A stretch of 27,467 bases of DNA, taken from assembly GCA_964405825.1 (NCBI GenBank), contig CAYOPI010000044.1, positions 1-27,467 of the forward strand, given 5' to 3'. The stretch is from JBHJGM01 sp964405825 (GTDB lineage: Bacteria; Verrucomicrobiota; Verrucomicrobiia; Opitutales; JBHJGM01). Made by a program: the position numbers and the translations under genes. Positions 15,122 through 22,362 of the stretch are shown piece after piece (position 1 is the first letter of the stretch; each line of letters opens with the position of its first letter). Below the pieces are notes generated by a model. It worked only from the letters and a program-made list of their open reading frames with translations. It searched no databases and was not told where the DNA came from.

Positions 15122-15176
15122 TGGTATAAGCACTTTGCAAATGTCCTTTGCTTGGGACATCGATGTGCTTATACCA
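15122..15176. repeat. Long two-tier inverted repeat between sulfatase and PEP-CTERM gene
   Basis: TGGTATAAGCAC (15122-15133) and GTGCTTATACCA (15165-15176) are a perfect 12-base inverted repeat. Inside, ATGTCC (15141-15146) pairs with GGACAT (15155-15160). TTTT follows the right arm on the plus strand. A third copy of the core, AGTGCTT (15106-15112), lies just to the left and could pair with the left arm. It sits about 110 bases before the PEP-CTERM start and about 125 bases after the sulfatase stop. It could be an operator pair, an RNA element or a terminator. Confidence 0.6.
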
Positions 15177-15301
15177 TTTTATCCATTATTCTCTGGCAAA
15201 TGACCCAAGATACCTGAAATAAGGATCCTGCAATCTGCCCAGCTCCAAGGTTGCCTGCACCTTCTGACAGGTCGACTGCAATGCGCGGAACCTGATAACA
15301 A

Positions 15302-16801
15302 TCAGGCCTTTGCTTCGTCCGGGTGCCTGGCTTCCAGCCACTCGGCCCATGACTCGCGGCCGGTTTCGCGCAGGCGCTTGAGGTACTTGGGCAGGGCTCC
15401 GCGCGTGTGAAAGGCGCCCCCCTCGTCCAGCACGGTCTGCATCGGGTCGATTGCGTTGGTCGCCGTGGCCAGCTGGTCGGCCACCCACGCATCGAGCCGT
15501 TTCAGCCCCTCATTGACGATTTCCGGGCGGGTTTCGGCCAGGTTGTGCTGCTCGTGCGGATCGTTGGCCAGGTCAAAGAGCATCAGGTCCGGGAAGCCGT
15601 GATAGCCTTCGTGGTAGCTGCGTACGAGCATCCAGTTGTCCCAGCGCACGCCGCGCTGGCAGCTCCAGGCGTTCTGCGACACCACCACCGTGTCGCGATG
15701 CCCGGCCGGCTTGCCCGCCTTGAGATTCTCGGCAAAGCCCACCCCGTCCCAGTGCGGCTGCGTCTGGATGTCCAGCAGATCCATCACCGTGGCGGCGATG
15801 TCGAAGTGGTAGATGAGGCTCTCGTCGACGCGTCCGCCCTGTCCGTCGGTCACCCCGGGCATCTTGACGATCATCGGGATGTTGCAGGTGATCTGGTCGG
15901 CGGTCTGATGGTCGCCGTAGATGTTCAGCTCGCCCAGGTTCTCCCCGTGGTCGGCGGAGATCAGAATCCAGGTGTCTTCGAGCACGCCTTGGGCCTCCAG
16001 GGCGTCGAGGACCTTGCCCAGGTGCTCGTCGGCGTAGCGCACGCCGGTGTCATAGCCGTCAAAGACCATCCGCGCTTCCTTCATGGACGGGATCTGTTCG
16101 GGCTGGCGGGGCAGACGCTTGCGCCGCTCTTCCTGCGAGAGCCGATGGTCGCCTGGATCCCAGCCCAGGACCTCCTGCGCCGAGTGCGGGCCGATCCCAT
16201 TCCAATGCTGCTGGCGAATCTCCTCGGTGTACCACGTCGGCAGCGGATCATCCTGGAAGGGCTCGCCGTACTCCGGCGGCACTCGGTAGGGCGTGTGCGG
16301 GTCCCAGAAATTCATGTGCAGAAACCAGTCATCCTGTTTGGCGTTGCGCTCGATCCAATCGATGGCCAGCGGCGAAACCTGCTCGGCGCCTTCCATGCCG
16401 CCGTCGCCGGGGTTGTGAATCTCGCGAAAGCCCGCGTACCAGTGCCAGGCGCTGTGACGCTCGCCAAAGGGGCTGATCGTGCAGGTGTGCAGCCCCTTGA
16501 ATTTCAGTTGCTGGATGAAGCTGGTCAGCCCGAAGCGGTCACGGAACTGCCGCCCGGGCCCCTCGATGAACGGCTGCGCGGCGACGCCTCCGTGATTGAC
16601 GACTCCCGTGTGAAAGCCCGTCCGCCCGGCAAACAGCGCCGTGCGCGAGGGCAGGCAGGGCGCGTCGGGCGTGTAGCAGTTGGTGAAGCGCACGCCCTGC
16701 TCGGCGATGCGGTCGATGTTGGGGCTGGTGTTGCGGTGGTAGCCGTAGCAACGGAGGTGGTCGGGGCGCAGCGAGTCGATATCAACGTAGAGAATACGCA
16801 T
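15302..16801 (-). CDS. Sulfatase (formylglycine type, cysteine motif)
   Basis: The 499-residue protein is an alkaline-phosphatase-superfamily sulfatase. Metal-binding DIDSLRPDH sits at the N-terminus (D7, D9), the activation motif CLPSR has C49 as the residue to be oxidised to formylglycine, followed by TALFAGRTGFHTGVV, and the second metal site is ISADHGENLGE. It hydrolyses sulfate esters, probably from a sulfated sugar or polysaccharide. Oxidation of C49 needs a formylglycine-generating or anaerobic maturase that is not encoded here. No signal peptide is present, even in the upstream extension to 17020, which is proline-rich and unlikely to be coding, so the enzyme is probably cytoplasmic. 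ATG 16801 starts MRILYVDIDS, the usual beginning. Confidence 0.93.
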   Translation of the reverse strand: MRILYVDIDSLRPDHLRCYGYHRNTSPNIDRIAEQGVRFTNCYTPDAPCLPSRTALFAGRTGFHTGVVNHGGVAAQPFIEGPGRQFRDRFGLTSFIQQLKFKGLHTCTISPFGERHSAWHWYAGFREIHNPGDGGMEGAEQVSPLAIDWIERNAKQDDWFLHMNFWDPHTPYRVPPEYGEPFQDDPLPTWYTEEIRQQHWNGIGPHSAQEVLGWDPGDHRLSQEERRKRLPRQPEQIPSMKEARMVFDGYDTGVRYADEHLGKVLDALEAQGVLEDTWILISADHGENLGELNIYGDHQTADQITCNIPMIVKMPGVTDGQGGRVDESLIYHFDIAATVMDLLDIQTQPHWDGVGFAENLKAGKPAGHRDTVVVSQNAWSCQRGVRWDNWMLVRSYHEGYHGFPDLMLFDLANDPHEQHNLAETRPEIVNEGLKRLDAWVADQLATATNAIDPMQTVLDEGGAFHTRGALPKYLKRLRETGRESWAEWLEARHPDEAKA

Positions 16802-16974
16802 GGTGGGCGAAGGCGGTGACGGGTTTACGGGAAGAACCCTTTCACTACGGCTGTCCGCGCGCCTCCTGACAAGCCCGCAGCCGTTGCCGCCCCCCGAAAG
16901 GCAGATGAGCGGCCCGTGCTGGACCGCCCATCTGGTGCTGAAGCTGGTGCTGGAGGCGCTTTGAAAGCTCGCCC

Positions 16975-17871
16975 TCAGCCGTACCGGCGGAAGAGGCGGC
17001 GGTAGAGGAGGGCCAGGCACAGAATGACCGTGCCGAAGACGCTGGCGTAGGTCGCCGGTTCGGGGACGAAGGCTGCACCCACGAACAGCGAGCCGTTGGC
17101 ATTGTTGATTTGCTCAACGACCAGTTGGCCACCGACCATGGTGTTGTTCAGGTTCACCGCGTCGGAGTCCGGCGCGAGGATGGTTACGGGAATGTCGCCC
17201 GAGAGGTTCACCACCTCAGCGAAACCGCCGGCGAAGTTCAGCACGACGTTGGTCGCCGAGGCCGCACCGGTCAGGTTGAACGTCTCGTTGAGGATGTTTG
17301 CCGCACCCCCTGAGTTCACCACGTTGATGATCGCGGTGGAGGCGGCGTCGGGCAGGAAGATGTCGAAGGTGTTCGCGTTGTTGAAGTCGTTCAGGTCGAC
17401 CTCAAACACGTTCTGCCCCGCGACCCCGGTGAAGGTCAGCGTCCCGGCCACCGGTGTGACGATGGTGGACGGCAGGCCAATCAGGTCCATCGAGGCCTGG
17501 TCGAGGGCGTTCGGCCCGACGTTGAACAGGTCGGCGATCGGCGTGGCCGGCGTGGTGATGATCCCGCTGCCGCCGAAGGTGAACCCGTTGGTGTTGTTGT
17601 TGCCCCCCAGCAGCAGCGGCGACTGCGAGCCCGGCAGGCCCGTGCCGAGGCTGGAGTTGTTGCCCGAGATGTTTCCGCCAACGCCGGTGAGGCCGACGAT
17701 GGTGGAGTTGTTCATGTTGCTGAGGTTCTCCTCAACAAGCACGGCAAAGCCCGTGGCGTTCTGCAGGAACGACTGGGCCTGGGTGACGGCAGGCAGCAGC
17801 AGAGCCGTCGCCAGCAGCGAAGCTCCCCGAAACTGCCGCAACCTCGATTGGATGTGAAGGTGCGGATGCAT
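16975..17871 (-). CDS. Choice-of-anchor-A-like protein with PEP-CTERM tail
   Basis: The 298-residue protein has an N-terminal signal (GASLLATALLLPAVTQAQS), a beta-rich middle and a PEP-CTERM tail: VPEPATYASVFGTVIL, a short hydrophobic helix and RRLFRRYG. The middle is rich in Asn, Gly and Thr, with segments such as VGGNISGNNSSLG, VFEVDLNDFNNANTFDIFLP, VVLNFAGGFAEVVNLSGD and VTILAPDSDAVNLNN. These fit the pattern of choice-of-anchor A domains, found in surface adhesin-like proteins with various anchors. It should be secreted and handled by an exosortase encoded elsewhere. ATG 17871 is preceded by CCAATCACCT at 3 bases, the same element as before the miniprotein gene at 21.9 kb. Confidence 0.8.
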   Translation of the reverse strand: MHPHLHIQSRLRQFRGASLLATALLLPAVTQAQSFLQNATGFAVLVEENLSNMNNSTIVGLTGVGGNISGNNSSLGTGLPGSQSPLLLGGNNNTNGFTFGGSGIITTPATPIADLFNVGPNALDQASMDLIGLPSTIVTPVAGTLTFTGVAGQNVFEVDLNDFNNANTFDIFLPDAASTAIINVVNSGGAANILNETFNLTGAASATNVVLNFAGGFAEVVNLSGDIPVTILAPDSDAVNLNNTMVGGQLVVEQINNANGSLFVGAAFVPEPATYASVFGTVILCLALLYRRLFRRYG

Positions 17872-17874
17872 GAC

Positions 17875-17884
17875 AGGTGATTGG
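17875..17884 (-). promoter_or_regulatory. CCAATCACCT leader element, 3 bases before the start
   Basis: On the minus strand, CCAATCACCT ends three bases before the ATG of the choice-of-anchor-A-like gene. The same ten bases occur at the same distance before the gene starting at 21952, and GCTGG... reads CCAGC five bases further upstream in both. It is not a Shine-Dalgarno sequence; it resembles the 16S 3' tail rather than its complement. Confidence 0.45.
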
Positions 17885-17921
17885 ATGAGGCTGGATCTTC
17901 CCAACCCGACCGCGCCCTGGC

Positions 17922-17936
17922 AACCTTCGGAAGGTT
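17922..17936. promoter_or_regulatory. Palindrome upstream of the choice-of-anchor-A-like gene
   Basis: AACCTTC-g-GAAGGTT is a perfect 15-base palindrome with a single central base, about 50 bases before the ATG at 17871. An A-run follows on the plus strand, so it is not a minus-strand terminator. An operator is the likeliest use (inference). Confidence 0.35.
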
Positions 17937-18036
17937 AAAAAATGATTGTAAAAGTGACGAAAACCGAGGGATTTATGTCGGCACACTCACTTACCTTTTG
18001 AGTGACAGCATAGGCCCGGACCGGCCGGCCGCCCCT

Positions 18037-18936
18037 CTACTTGCCCAGCGGCAGGGACACGTGCACCCGGAAGAACGCGTCCTCCTGAGTGTCGGGCAGG
18101 TCCAGCATCTGCGTGGCCGACGGGCTCACCCCCACGAACGGACCCGCGCCGGTGTCGGTCAGATCGCCGCTCATGTCGATGCTCGCCCCGCTGAAGATGC
18201 GGTACTGCCGCCGTGGCGAGGTGTTCCAGCCCAGCTGAACGAGCTTCGTTGCCTCGTCCACCAGGGTGAAGGTCAACTGCAGCGGGTCGTCGTTGTCGGC
18301 CACCAGCGGGTCGGTGTCGTAGATGAATTCCTCGGCGTCGGTGAAGCGGTCGCCGTCAAAGTTGCCCGTGCCGGCGAGCACGCTCAGGTCGCTGGTCTGC
18401 TCCAGTTCCCAGGCGTCGGGCAGGTCGTCCAGGTCGGTGTCGGGGCCTTCCTCCAGGCACTCCGTCGTGACGGTGGAGGGAATCGTCGACAGGGCGATCC
18501 AGCCCAGGTTCGGGCTCCAGGCAAAGCCGGCAAAGGCGCCCGTGAGCAGGTTGATGCGCGGGTCGCCGGTGGGTTCAAAGACCAGCCAGCCGGTGTTGCC
18601 GCTCCAGGCAAAGCCGCGCAGCGCGCCGTCGCCCTGGATGTTCACGCCAAAGTCCGTCCCGCTCGTGTTGGCGTAGGCCAGCCCGTTGGCCGGGCCGTTG
18701 CCCATGTTGATGTAGCCAATGTTGCCCGACCAGATGAAGCCCGTGCAGAAGTAGCGCGTGGTCACGACCCCGTCGGTCGCGGTCGGTCGCCAGTTGAACC
18801 AGCCGGCGTTGGCGGCCCAGCTGAACTTGCCGGTGTCGTCGCTGGAGATGGTGGACTGGGCTTGAAGCAGAGATATGCCCAGGCCCAGAAGGAGCCCGGC
18901 GGCCAGCAGACGAAGGAGGGTGAGACGAAGCATCAT
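18037..18936 (-). CDS. Secreted protein with GW-type repeats and calcium-binding motifs
   Basis: The 299-residue protein starts with a signal peptide (LLAAGLLLGLGISLLQAQ). Residues 35-150 hold four related repeats: FSWAANAGWFNWRP, FIWSGNIGYINMG, FAWSGNTGWLVFEP and FAWSPNLGWIAL, with consensus F-x-W-S-x-N-x-G-W. Next come thrombospondin type 3-like acidic motifs: DTDLDDLPDAWE and GNFDGDRFTDAEEFIYDTDP, likely calcium sites. The C-terminal 90 residues look like a beta domain and end at LPLGK without a sorting signal, so this protein is probably released or bound through partners. It begins 43 bases after the large beta-helix gene on the same strand and is probably in its operon. Of the double ATG, the first (18936) is used. 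Confidence 0.78.
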   Translation of the reverse strand: MMLRLTLLRLLAAGLLLGLGISLLQAQSTISSDDTGKFSWAANAGWFNWRPTATDGVVTTRYFCTGFIWSGNIGYINMGNGPANGLAYANTSGTDFGVNIQGDGALRGFAWSGNTGWLVFEPTGDPRINLLTGAFAGFAWSPNLGWIALSTIPSTVTTECLEEGPDTDLDDLPDAWELEQTSDLSVLAGTGNFDGDRFTDAEEFIYDTDPLVADNDDPLQLTFTLVDEATKLVQLGWNTSPRRQYRIFSGASIDMSGDLTDTGAGPFVGVSPSATQMLDLPDTQEDAFFRVHVSLPLGK

Positions 18937-18939
18937 GCG

Positions 18940-18949
18940 AGGTGGTTGG
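18940..18949 (-). promoter_or_regulatory. CCAACCACCT leader element, 3 bases before the start
   Basis: On the minus strand, CCAACCACCT ends three bases before the first ATG of the GW-repeat gene. It differs by one base from the CCAATCACCT elements at 17875 and 21956, with the same spacing. Confidence 0.4.
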
Positions 18950-18979
18950 AGATTGAGTAACCGAATGGGATAGCCGGGA

Positions 18980-21421
18980 TCAAGGCTGGTAACTGTCGCC
19001 GGCGTCGACGTTGGCCGGGTTGGTCTCGATGTTGAATTCGTTGACCCCAGCGCCCCCGGTAATGCTGTAGTTGGACGGCGTATTGCTGATGGCGCGGCAA
19101 CCCAGCAGGACGTTGCCGGTGCCCGCGTTGGTGCCGATGCCGAAGGTTGAGTTGTTGATCGCGACGCAACGCTCAAACAAGTTGCCTCCGCCCAGGGCGA
19201 GAAAGCCGCCGAAGCCGTTGCCTCCGACGAAGCCATTGAAGTTGGCGATGCAGTCCACGAAGCTGGAGCTTTGCTCGCTGTGGAAGCCGTGAAGTCCGTT
19301 GCGCGTGGCAACGCAGGACTGGTAGGTGGTGAAGGGGCCCGAGGCGAAGCCCTGCTGGGCATTCTCCTGGGCCACGCAACGCACCAGCGCGCCGCCGATG
19401 AAGAAATCCTCGCTGCCCAGCGGACCCAGTTCGAAGCCGTTGGCCCCGTTGCCGCGCGCCGTGCATTCCTCGAAGGCCGAGAACCCGGTCGAGCGAAAGC
19501 CGTCGTCGCCGTTGAGCGAGGCCAGGCACTTGATGTAGGAGGAGGCATTGCTGGCCTCCAGGTCGGTGGAATCCTGAGACTGGAAGCCCACGCCGCTGTT
19601 CTGGGTCGCCACGCAGTCCTTGAAGTCGGCCCCGCTGGGGGTGTTGAAGCCGGTCACGTTGAAGGAGGCCTGGCAGCCGACAAAGACCGAGCGCTCGGCA
19701 AACCCACTCGGCGCCACGGACATGTTAAAGCCGTCGGCTCCGTTCTGATTGGCGCTGCAGTCCATCAGCGTGGCCCGCACGAGGATGCGGAAGCCGGAGC
19801 TGCCGTTGCGTTCGGCCGAGCAGTCCTGCAGGTTGCCGGTGTCGATGATGAAGCCGAAGCTGTCGTTGTCGGTCGCGCCTGAAGCCAAGACCCGGCTTTC
19901 GTCACTGACGGCGATCCCGCTGGAGTTGCCGTTGGCGTGACAGCCCACCACCTCGCAGCGCTCCTCCACGTCGATGCCAAAGATGGTGTTGCCCAGCGCC
20001 GTGGAGTCGATGACGCGGGTGAGGTTGCGGCCGTCGATCCCGTCGACCCCGTTCTCGTTGGTTGTGCAGCCCTCAATCGTGCCGCTGTCGATCACCCTGA
20101 TACCGGAGGCGGCGTTGCCGTTGGCCACGCCGCCGGTGACTGTCGCAAAGTTGCCCAGTTGGATCCCGAAGCGATTGGTGGCCTGGGAGTCGGTGCCGTT
20201 GTTGCTGGCCTCGCTGTCCACCACGGTGACCCCGTTCGGGCCGATGATGCCGCTCTCGCCGTTCTCGTTGGCCACGCAGCGCTCTACCCGGCAGTCGTCC
20301 GCCGACAGGGAGATGCCCGCCTCGCCATTGCCGTTGGCCTGACTGTCGGTGATGACCGCGCCGCCCGGCAGCGTGATTCCTTCCCGGCTGTTGCCCTCGG
20401 CCACGCACTTGACCACCTGCACCTCGCCGGTGCCCGTGGCCAAAATGCCGAAGGTGTTGCCCCGCATCGTCGACTCGGCCACCAGCGCATCGCCAATGGT
20501 AAAGATCCCCGTGCTGTTGTTGTCGCTTGCGTCGCAGCCGCGGATCGTGCCGCCCGGTTCCGCGCGAATGCCCGTGGCGTTGTCCCGCGCCTTCGAGTCG
20601 ATCACCGATGAGTCCGGGCCGGCCAGAATCCCGTTCTGTGCGTGATTCAGCGCGGTGACCCCGCGGACCACCGAGCCGCGGCCAACGCTGACGCCCGTAC
20701 CCAGCGTGCCTTCCACCCAGCAATCGCGCACCGTGCTGTCGCCCGTCAGCTGAATGCCGAACTGATTGACTTCGCGCACATTCGTGTCGGCCACGACAAT
20801 GCCGATGTCCGCGTCGGCGTCGTTGCGGATGCCGCCCAGTGAATTCTGCACAAAGCAGCCGGTGATTTGGCTCGCCCGCTTGGCTCGAAGGGCCACCCCG
20901 GAGTTGTTGACGATCTGGCAGTCCTTCACCTGGCTGACCAACCCTACCGAGATGGCGTTGACCGTGCCGTCAAAATGCACCTGCTCGACGGAGGCAAAGT
21001 CGCCCAGCTGCAGCGCGTTGTCCACGTTGTCGAAGGCCCCGTTGTGCACGCGGATACGCCCGTCGCCCTCGATCCCGACGTGGTTCACGCTGGCGAAGGC
21101 GCCGCGAATCGTGTAGCCGTTCAAATCGATCGTGACGGGGCTGGTGACCGCCACCTCGACACCGGTCTGCCCCGTGGTCAGCACCAGATCCGCCGTCAGG
21201 TAATAGGAGCCTGCCGTAGTGATGCGGAAAACCGAGCTGCCGGAGGTCGGCGCGTTAAGCTGCGTCAGCGGCAGGCGCGGCTCGACCTCGTCGAGCGTCT
21301 TGTAGATCGGGCCAGGCAGGCCAGCCGGTGGGGTCAATGACCCCTGGCCCAGCAATACGGGCGTCGTGACAACAACGGACACCGCGGCCAGGGCCGCAGC
21401 AGAGCGAAGGCGGAAGTTCAT
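18980..21421 (-). CDS. Large secreted right-handed parallel beta-helix protein
   Basis: The 813-residue protein begins with a signal peptide (MNFRLRSAAALAAVSVVVTT) and a lead region PAGLPGPIYKTLDEVEPRLP, which I recall as common in secreted beta-helix proteins of Planctomycetota and Verrucomicrobiota. VTIDLNGYTIRG opens the helix. From about residue 105 to the end there are roughly 25 coils of 20-28 residues with the recurring pattern V-x-D/G-C-x-A-x-x-N-G-x-x-G-I/F, for example DCSANQNGADGF and CTARGNGANGF. The fold is that of polysaccharide lyases and hydrolases, but I see no catalytic Asp or Lys cluster, so binding or structural use is as likely. There is no sorting tail. The GW-repeat secreted protein follows 43 bases downstream. 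Confidence 0.88.
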   Translation of the reverse strand: MNFRLRSAAALAAVSVVVTTPVLLGQGSLTPPAGLPGPIYKTLDEVEPRLPLTQLNAPTSGSSVFRITTAGSYYLTADLVLTTGQTGVEVAVTSPVTIDLNGYTIRGAFASVNHVGIEGDGRIRVHNGAFDNVDNALQLGDFASVEQVHFDGTVNAISVGLVSQVKDCQIVNNSGVALRAKRASQITGCFVQNSLGGIRNDADADIGIVVADTNVREVNQFGIQLTGDSTVRDCWVEGTLGTGVSVGRGSVVRGVTALNHAQNGILAGPDSSVIDSKARDNATGIRAEPGGTIRGCDASDNNSTGIFTIGDALVAESTMRGNTFGILATGTGEVQVVKCVAEGNSREGITLPGGAVITDSQANGNGEAGISLSADDCRVERCVANENGESGIIGPNGVTVVDSEASNNGTDSQATNRFGIQLGNFATVTGGVANGNAASGIRVIDSGTIEGCTTNENGVDGIDGRNLTRVIDSTALGNTIFGIDVEERCEVVGCHANGNSSGIAVSDESRVLASGATDNDSFGFIIDTGNLQDCSAERNGSSGFRILVRATLMDCSANQNGADGFNMSVAPSGFAERSVFVGCQASFNVTGFNTPSGADFKDCVATQNSGVGFQSQDSTDLEASNASSYIKCLASLNGDDGFRSTGFSAFEECTARGNGANGFELGPLGSEDFFIGGALVRCVAQENAQQGFASGPFTTYQSCVATRNGLHGFHSEQSSSFVDCIANFNGFVGGNGFGGFLALGGGNLFERCVAINNSTFGIGTNAGTGNVLLGCRAISNTPSNYSITGGAGVNEFNIETNPANVDAGDSYQP

Positions 21422-21778
21422 CAGCAGTCGGGAACAGCTTGGGGTGAGGCGTGCCGCCTCTGCGCGGACGGCTCAAGCCGAGCCGCCGCGGGGCGAGTCT
21501 TCAGGCAGTCAGGAAAACAGGACGGGACAACGCGGTGCCACCCGGGCGGCGGCGCGCGGCAATGAATCAGCAAGAGGGTTATAGGGTCCTCCCGGGGTCG
21601 TTGGCAAACCTTTCTGTCCTTACATGTTAGGATAGACGAATACGAATTCGCGAATCGCTTCAGCCGCGTGCCTCGTTAACGAAAGAGCGCCCGCCAGGTG
21701 GATGGCGGACGCTCTTGTTGGACGGGGGCAAGGCCGAGGTGATGGGCCGTTGCTCCGGGTCAGGTTAGGCGTTGAGCT
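21422..21778. other. Intergenic region upstream of the beta-helix gene
   Basis: No gene is supported here. It contains the near-palindrome TCCTTACATGTTAGGA (about 21616-21631), an AT-richer stretch with CGAATACGAATTCGCGAAT (CGAAT repeated, about 21637-21655) and, further on, the terminator of the miniprotein gene. The promoter of the beta-helix operon should lie between 21430 and 21680 on the minus strand, but no clear -35/-10 pair stands out. Confidence 0.4.
21683..21716 (-). terminator. Hairpin terminator of the PEP-CTERM miniprotein gene
   Basis: AAGAGCGcCCGCC (21683-21695) pairs with GGCGGaCGCTCTT (21704-21716) with one mismatch and an 8-base loop. On the minus strand it ends CTCTTTCGTT, a short T-run. 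It lies about 60 bases after the stop of the 57-residue ORF, supporting that ORF as a separate transcription unit. Confidence 0.6.
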
Positions 21779-21952
21779 CTAATGGATGGAGATGTAATTG
21801 CGAAAGCGCCGGCGAAGCACGCCAGCAAGGGCAAAGAGTCCCCCCACAACCAGGGCGTAAACCGCCGGCTCCGGGAGGCCGGCAATGGCCTCGCTGACGT
21901 TCTCCTGCAGGTCGCTGAGGACGGACAGGATGCTGGTGTTGGTCAGTTGCAT
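21779..21952 (-). CDS. 57-residue PEP-CTERM miniprotein
   Basis: This short ORF encodes 25 N-terminal residues (MQLTNTSILSVLSDLQ, then ENVSEAIAG) followed directly by a complete PEP-CTERM tail: LPEPAVYALVVGG, a hydrophobic helix through LFALAGVL, and RRRFRNYISIH. There is no separate signal peptide, so the tail helix would be the only membrane segment and there is almost no cargo. PEP-CTERM tails normally direct larger secreted proteins to an exosortase. The ORF is supported by the leader CCAATCACCT at the same 3-base distance as in the 17.9 kb PEP-CTERM gene and by a hairpin terminator downstream. It may be a small surface or membrane peptide, an exosortase substrate analogue, or the remnant of a larger gene. 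Confidence 0.72.
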   Translation of the reverse strand: MQLTNTSILSVLSDLQENVSEAIAGLPEPAVYALVVGGLFALAGVLRRRFRNYISIH

Positions 21953-22362
21953 CTAAGGTGATTGGTAGACGCTGGTAAGGCTAGACCCCACGCCGCCGTG
22001 GGCAAGGGCCCTACCGTGAAACTTCCGTAGCGGCTGTGACGAGAGCCTGCGAATTGTTACGTCGTGGTAAACAAACCGGTATCGCGTCCGTCCCGATGAT
22101 ACGGTCCCGCACGGGTGCAAACGCCCGCTTTACAGGTGTTTACGCACTTATCCCCAGATTTGAATCCACGCCGCCGATTCGCCCGTTGTTTGACCGTCAG
22201 CCGCCAGAAAACGCCCGTCTCAAGCTTCCTGAGCCAACCCATCCAAGCGCCGCGTGCAGTTTCTTTGCTGGGCTGGGGCCGCCCGCGCATTTTTTGCCCA
22301 ACGCAGCTTGCCGACCCAACGCATCGCTTCTCAGAACGCCGCTTTCATGGTATCTTCCAGGC
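21953..22362. other. Intergenic region between the miniprotein and glycosidase genes
   Basis: These 410 bases separate two diverging genes and should hold both promoters. The plus-strand frame of the glycosidase stays open to 22036, but the added sequence has no signal peptide and is unlike the family, so I treat it as non-coding. A single TTATCCCCA, one base from a DnaA box, lies near 22149. No other element is supported beyond the leader at 21956. Confidence 0.4.
21956..21965 (-). promoter_or_regulatory. CCAATCACCT leader element, 3 bases before the miniprotein start
   Basis: The ten bases are identical in sequence and distance to the element at 17875-17884. CCAGC also lies five bases further upstream in both (complement at 21971-21975 and 17890-17894). 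Confidence 0.45.

Noticed and set aside
15407..16819. 470-residue plus-strand frame opposite the sulfatase
   Set aside because: The sulfatase on the other strand has complete catalytic motifs; this frame has none.
18980..21421. Tandem DNA repeat or CRISPR-like array in the beta-helix gene
   Set aside because: The repetition is at protein level with variable length and divergent codons; there are no identical direct repeats with spacers.
22140..22165. DnaA-box-like TTATCCCCA as a sign of a replication origin
   Set aside because: Only one imperfect copy, no cluster, no AT-rich unwinding region and no dnaA/dnaN/gidA context.
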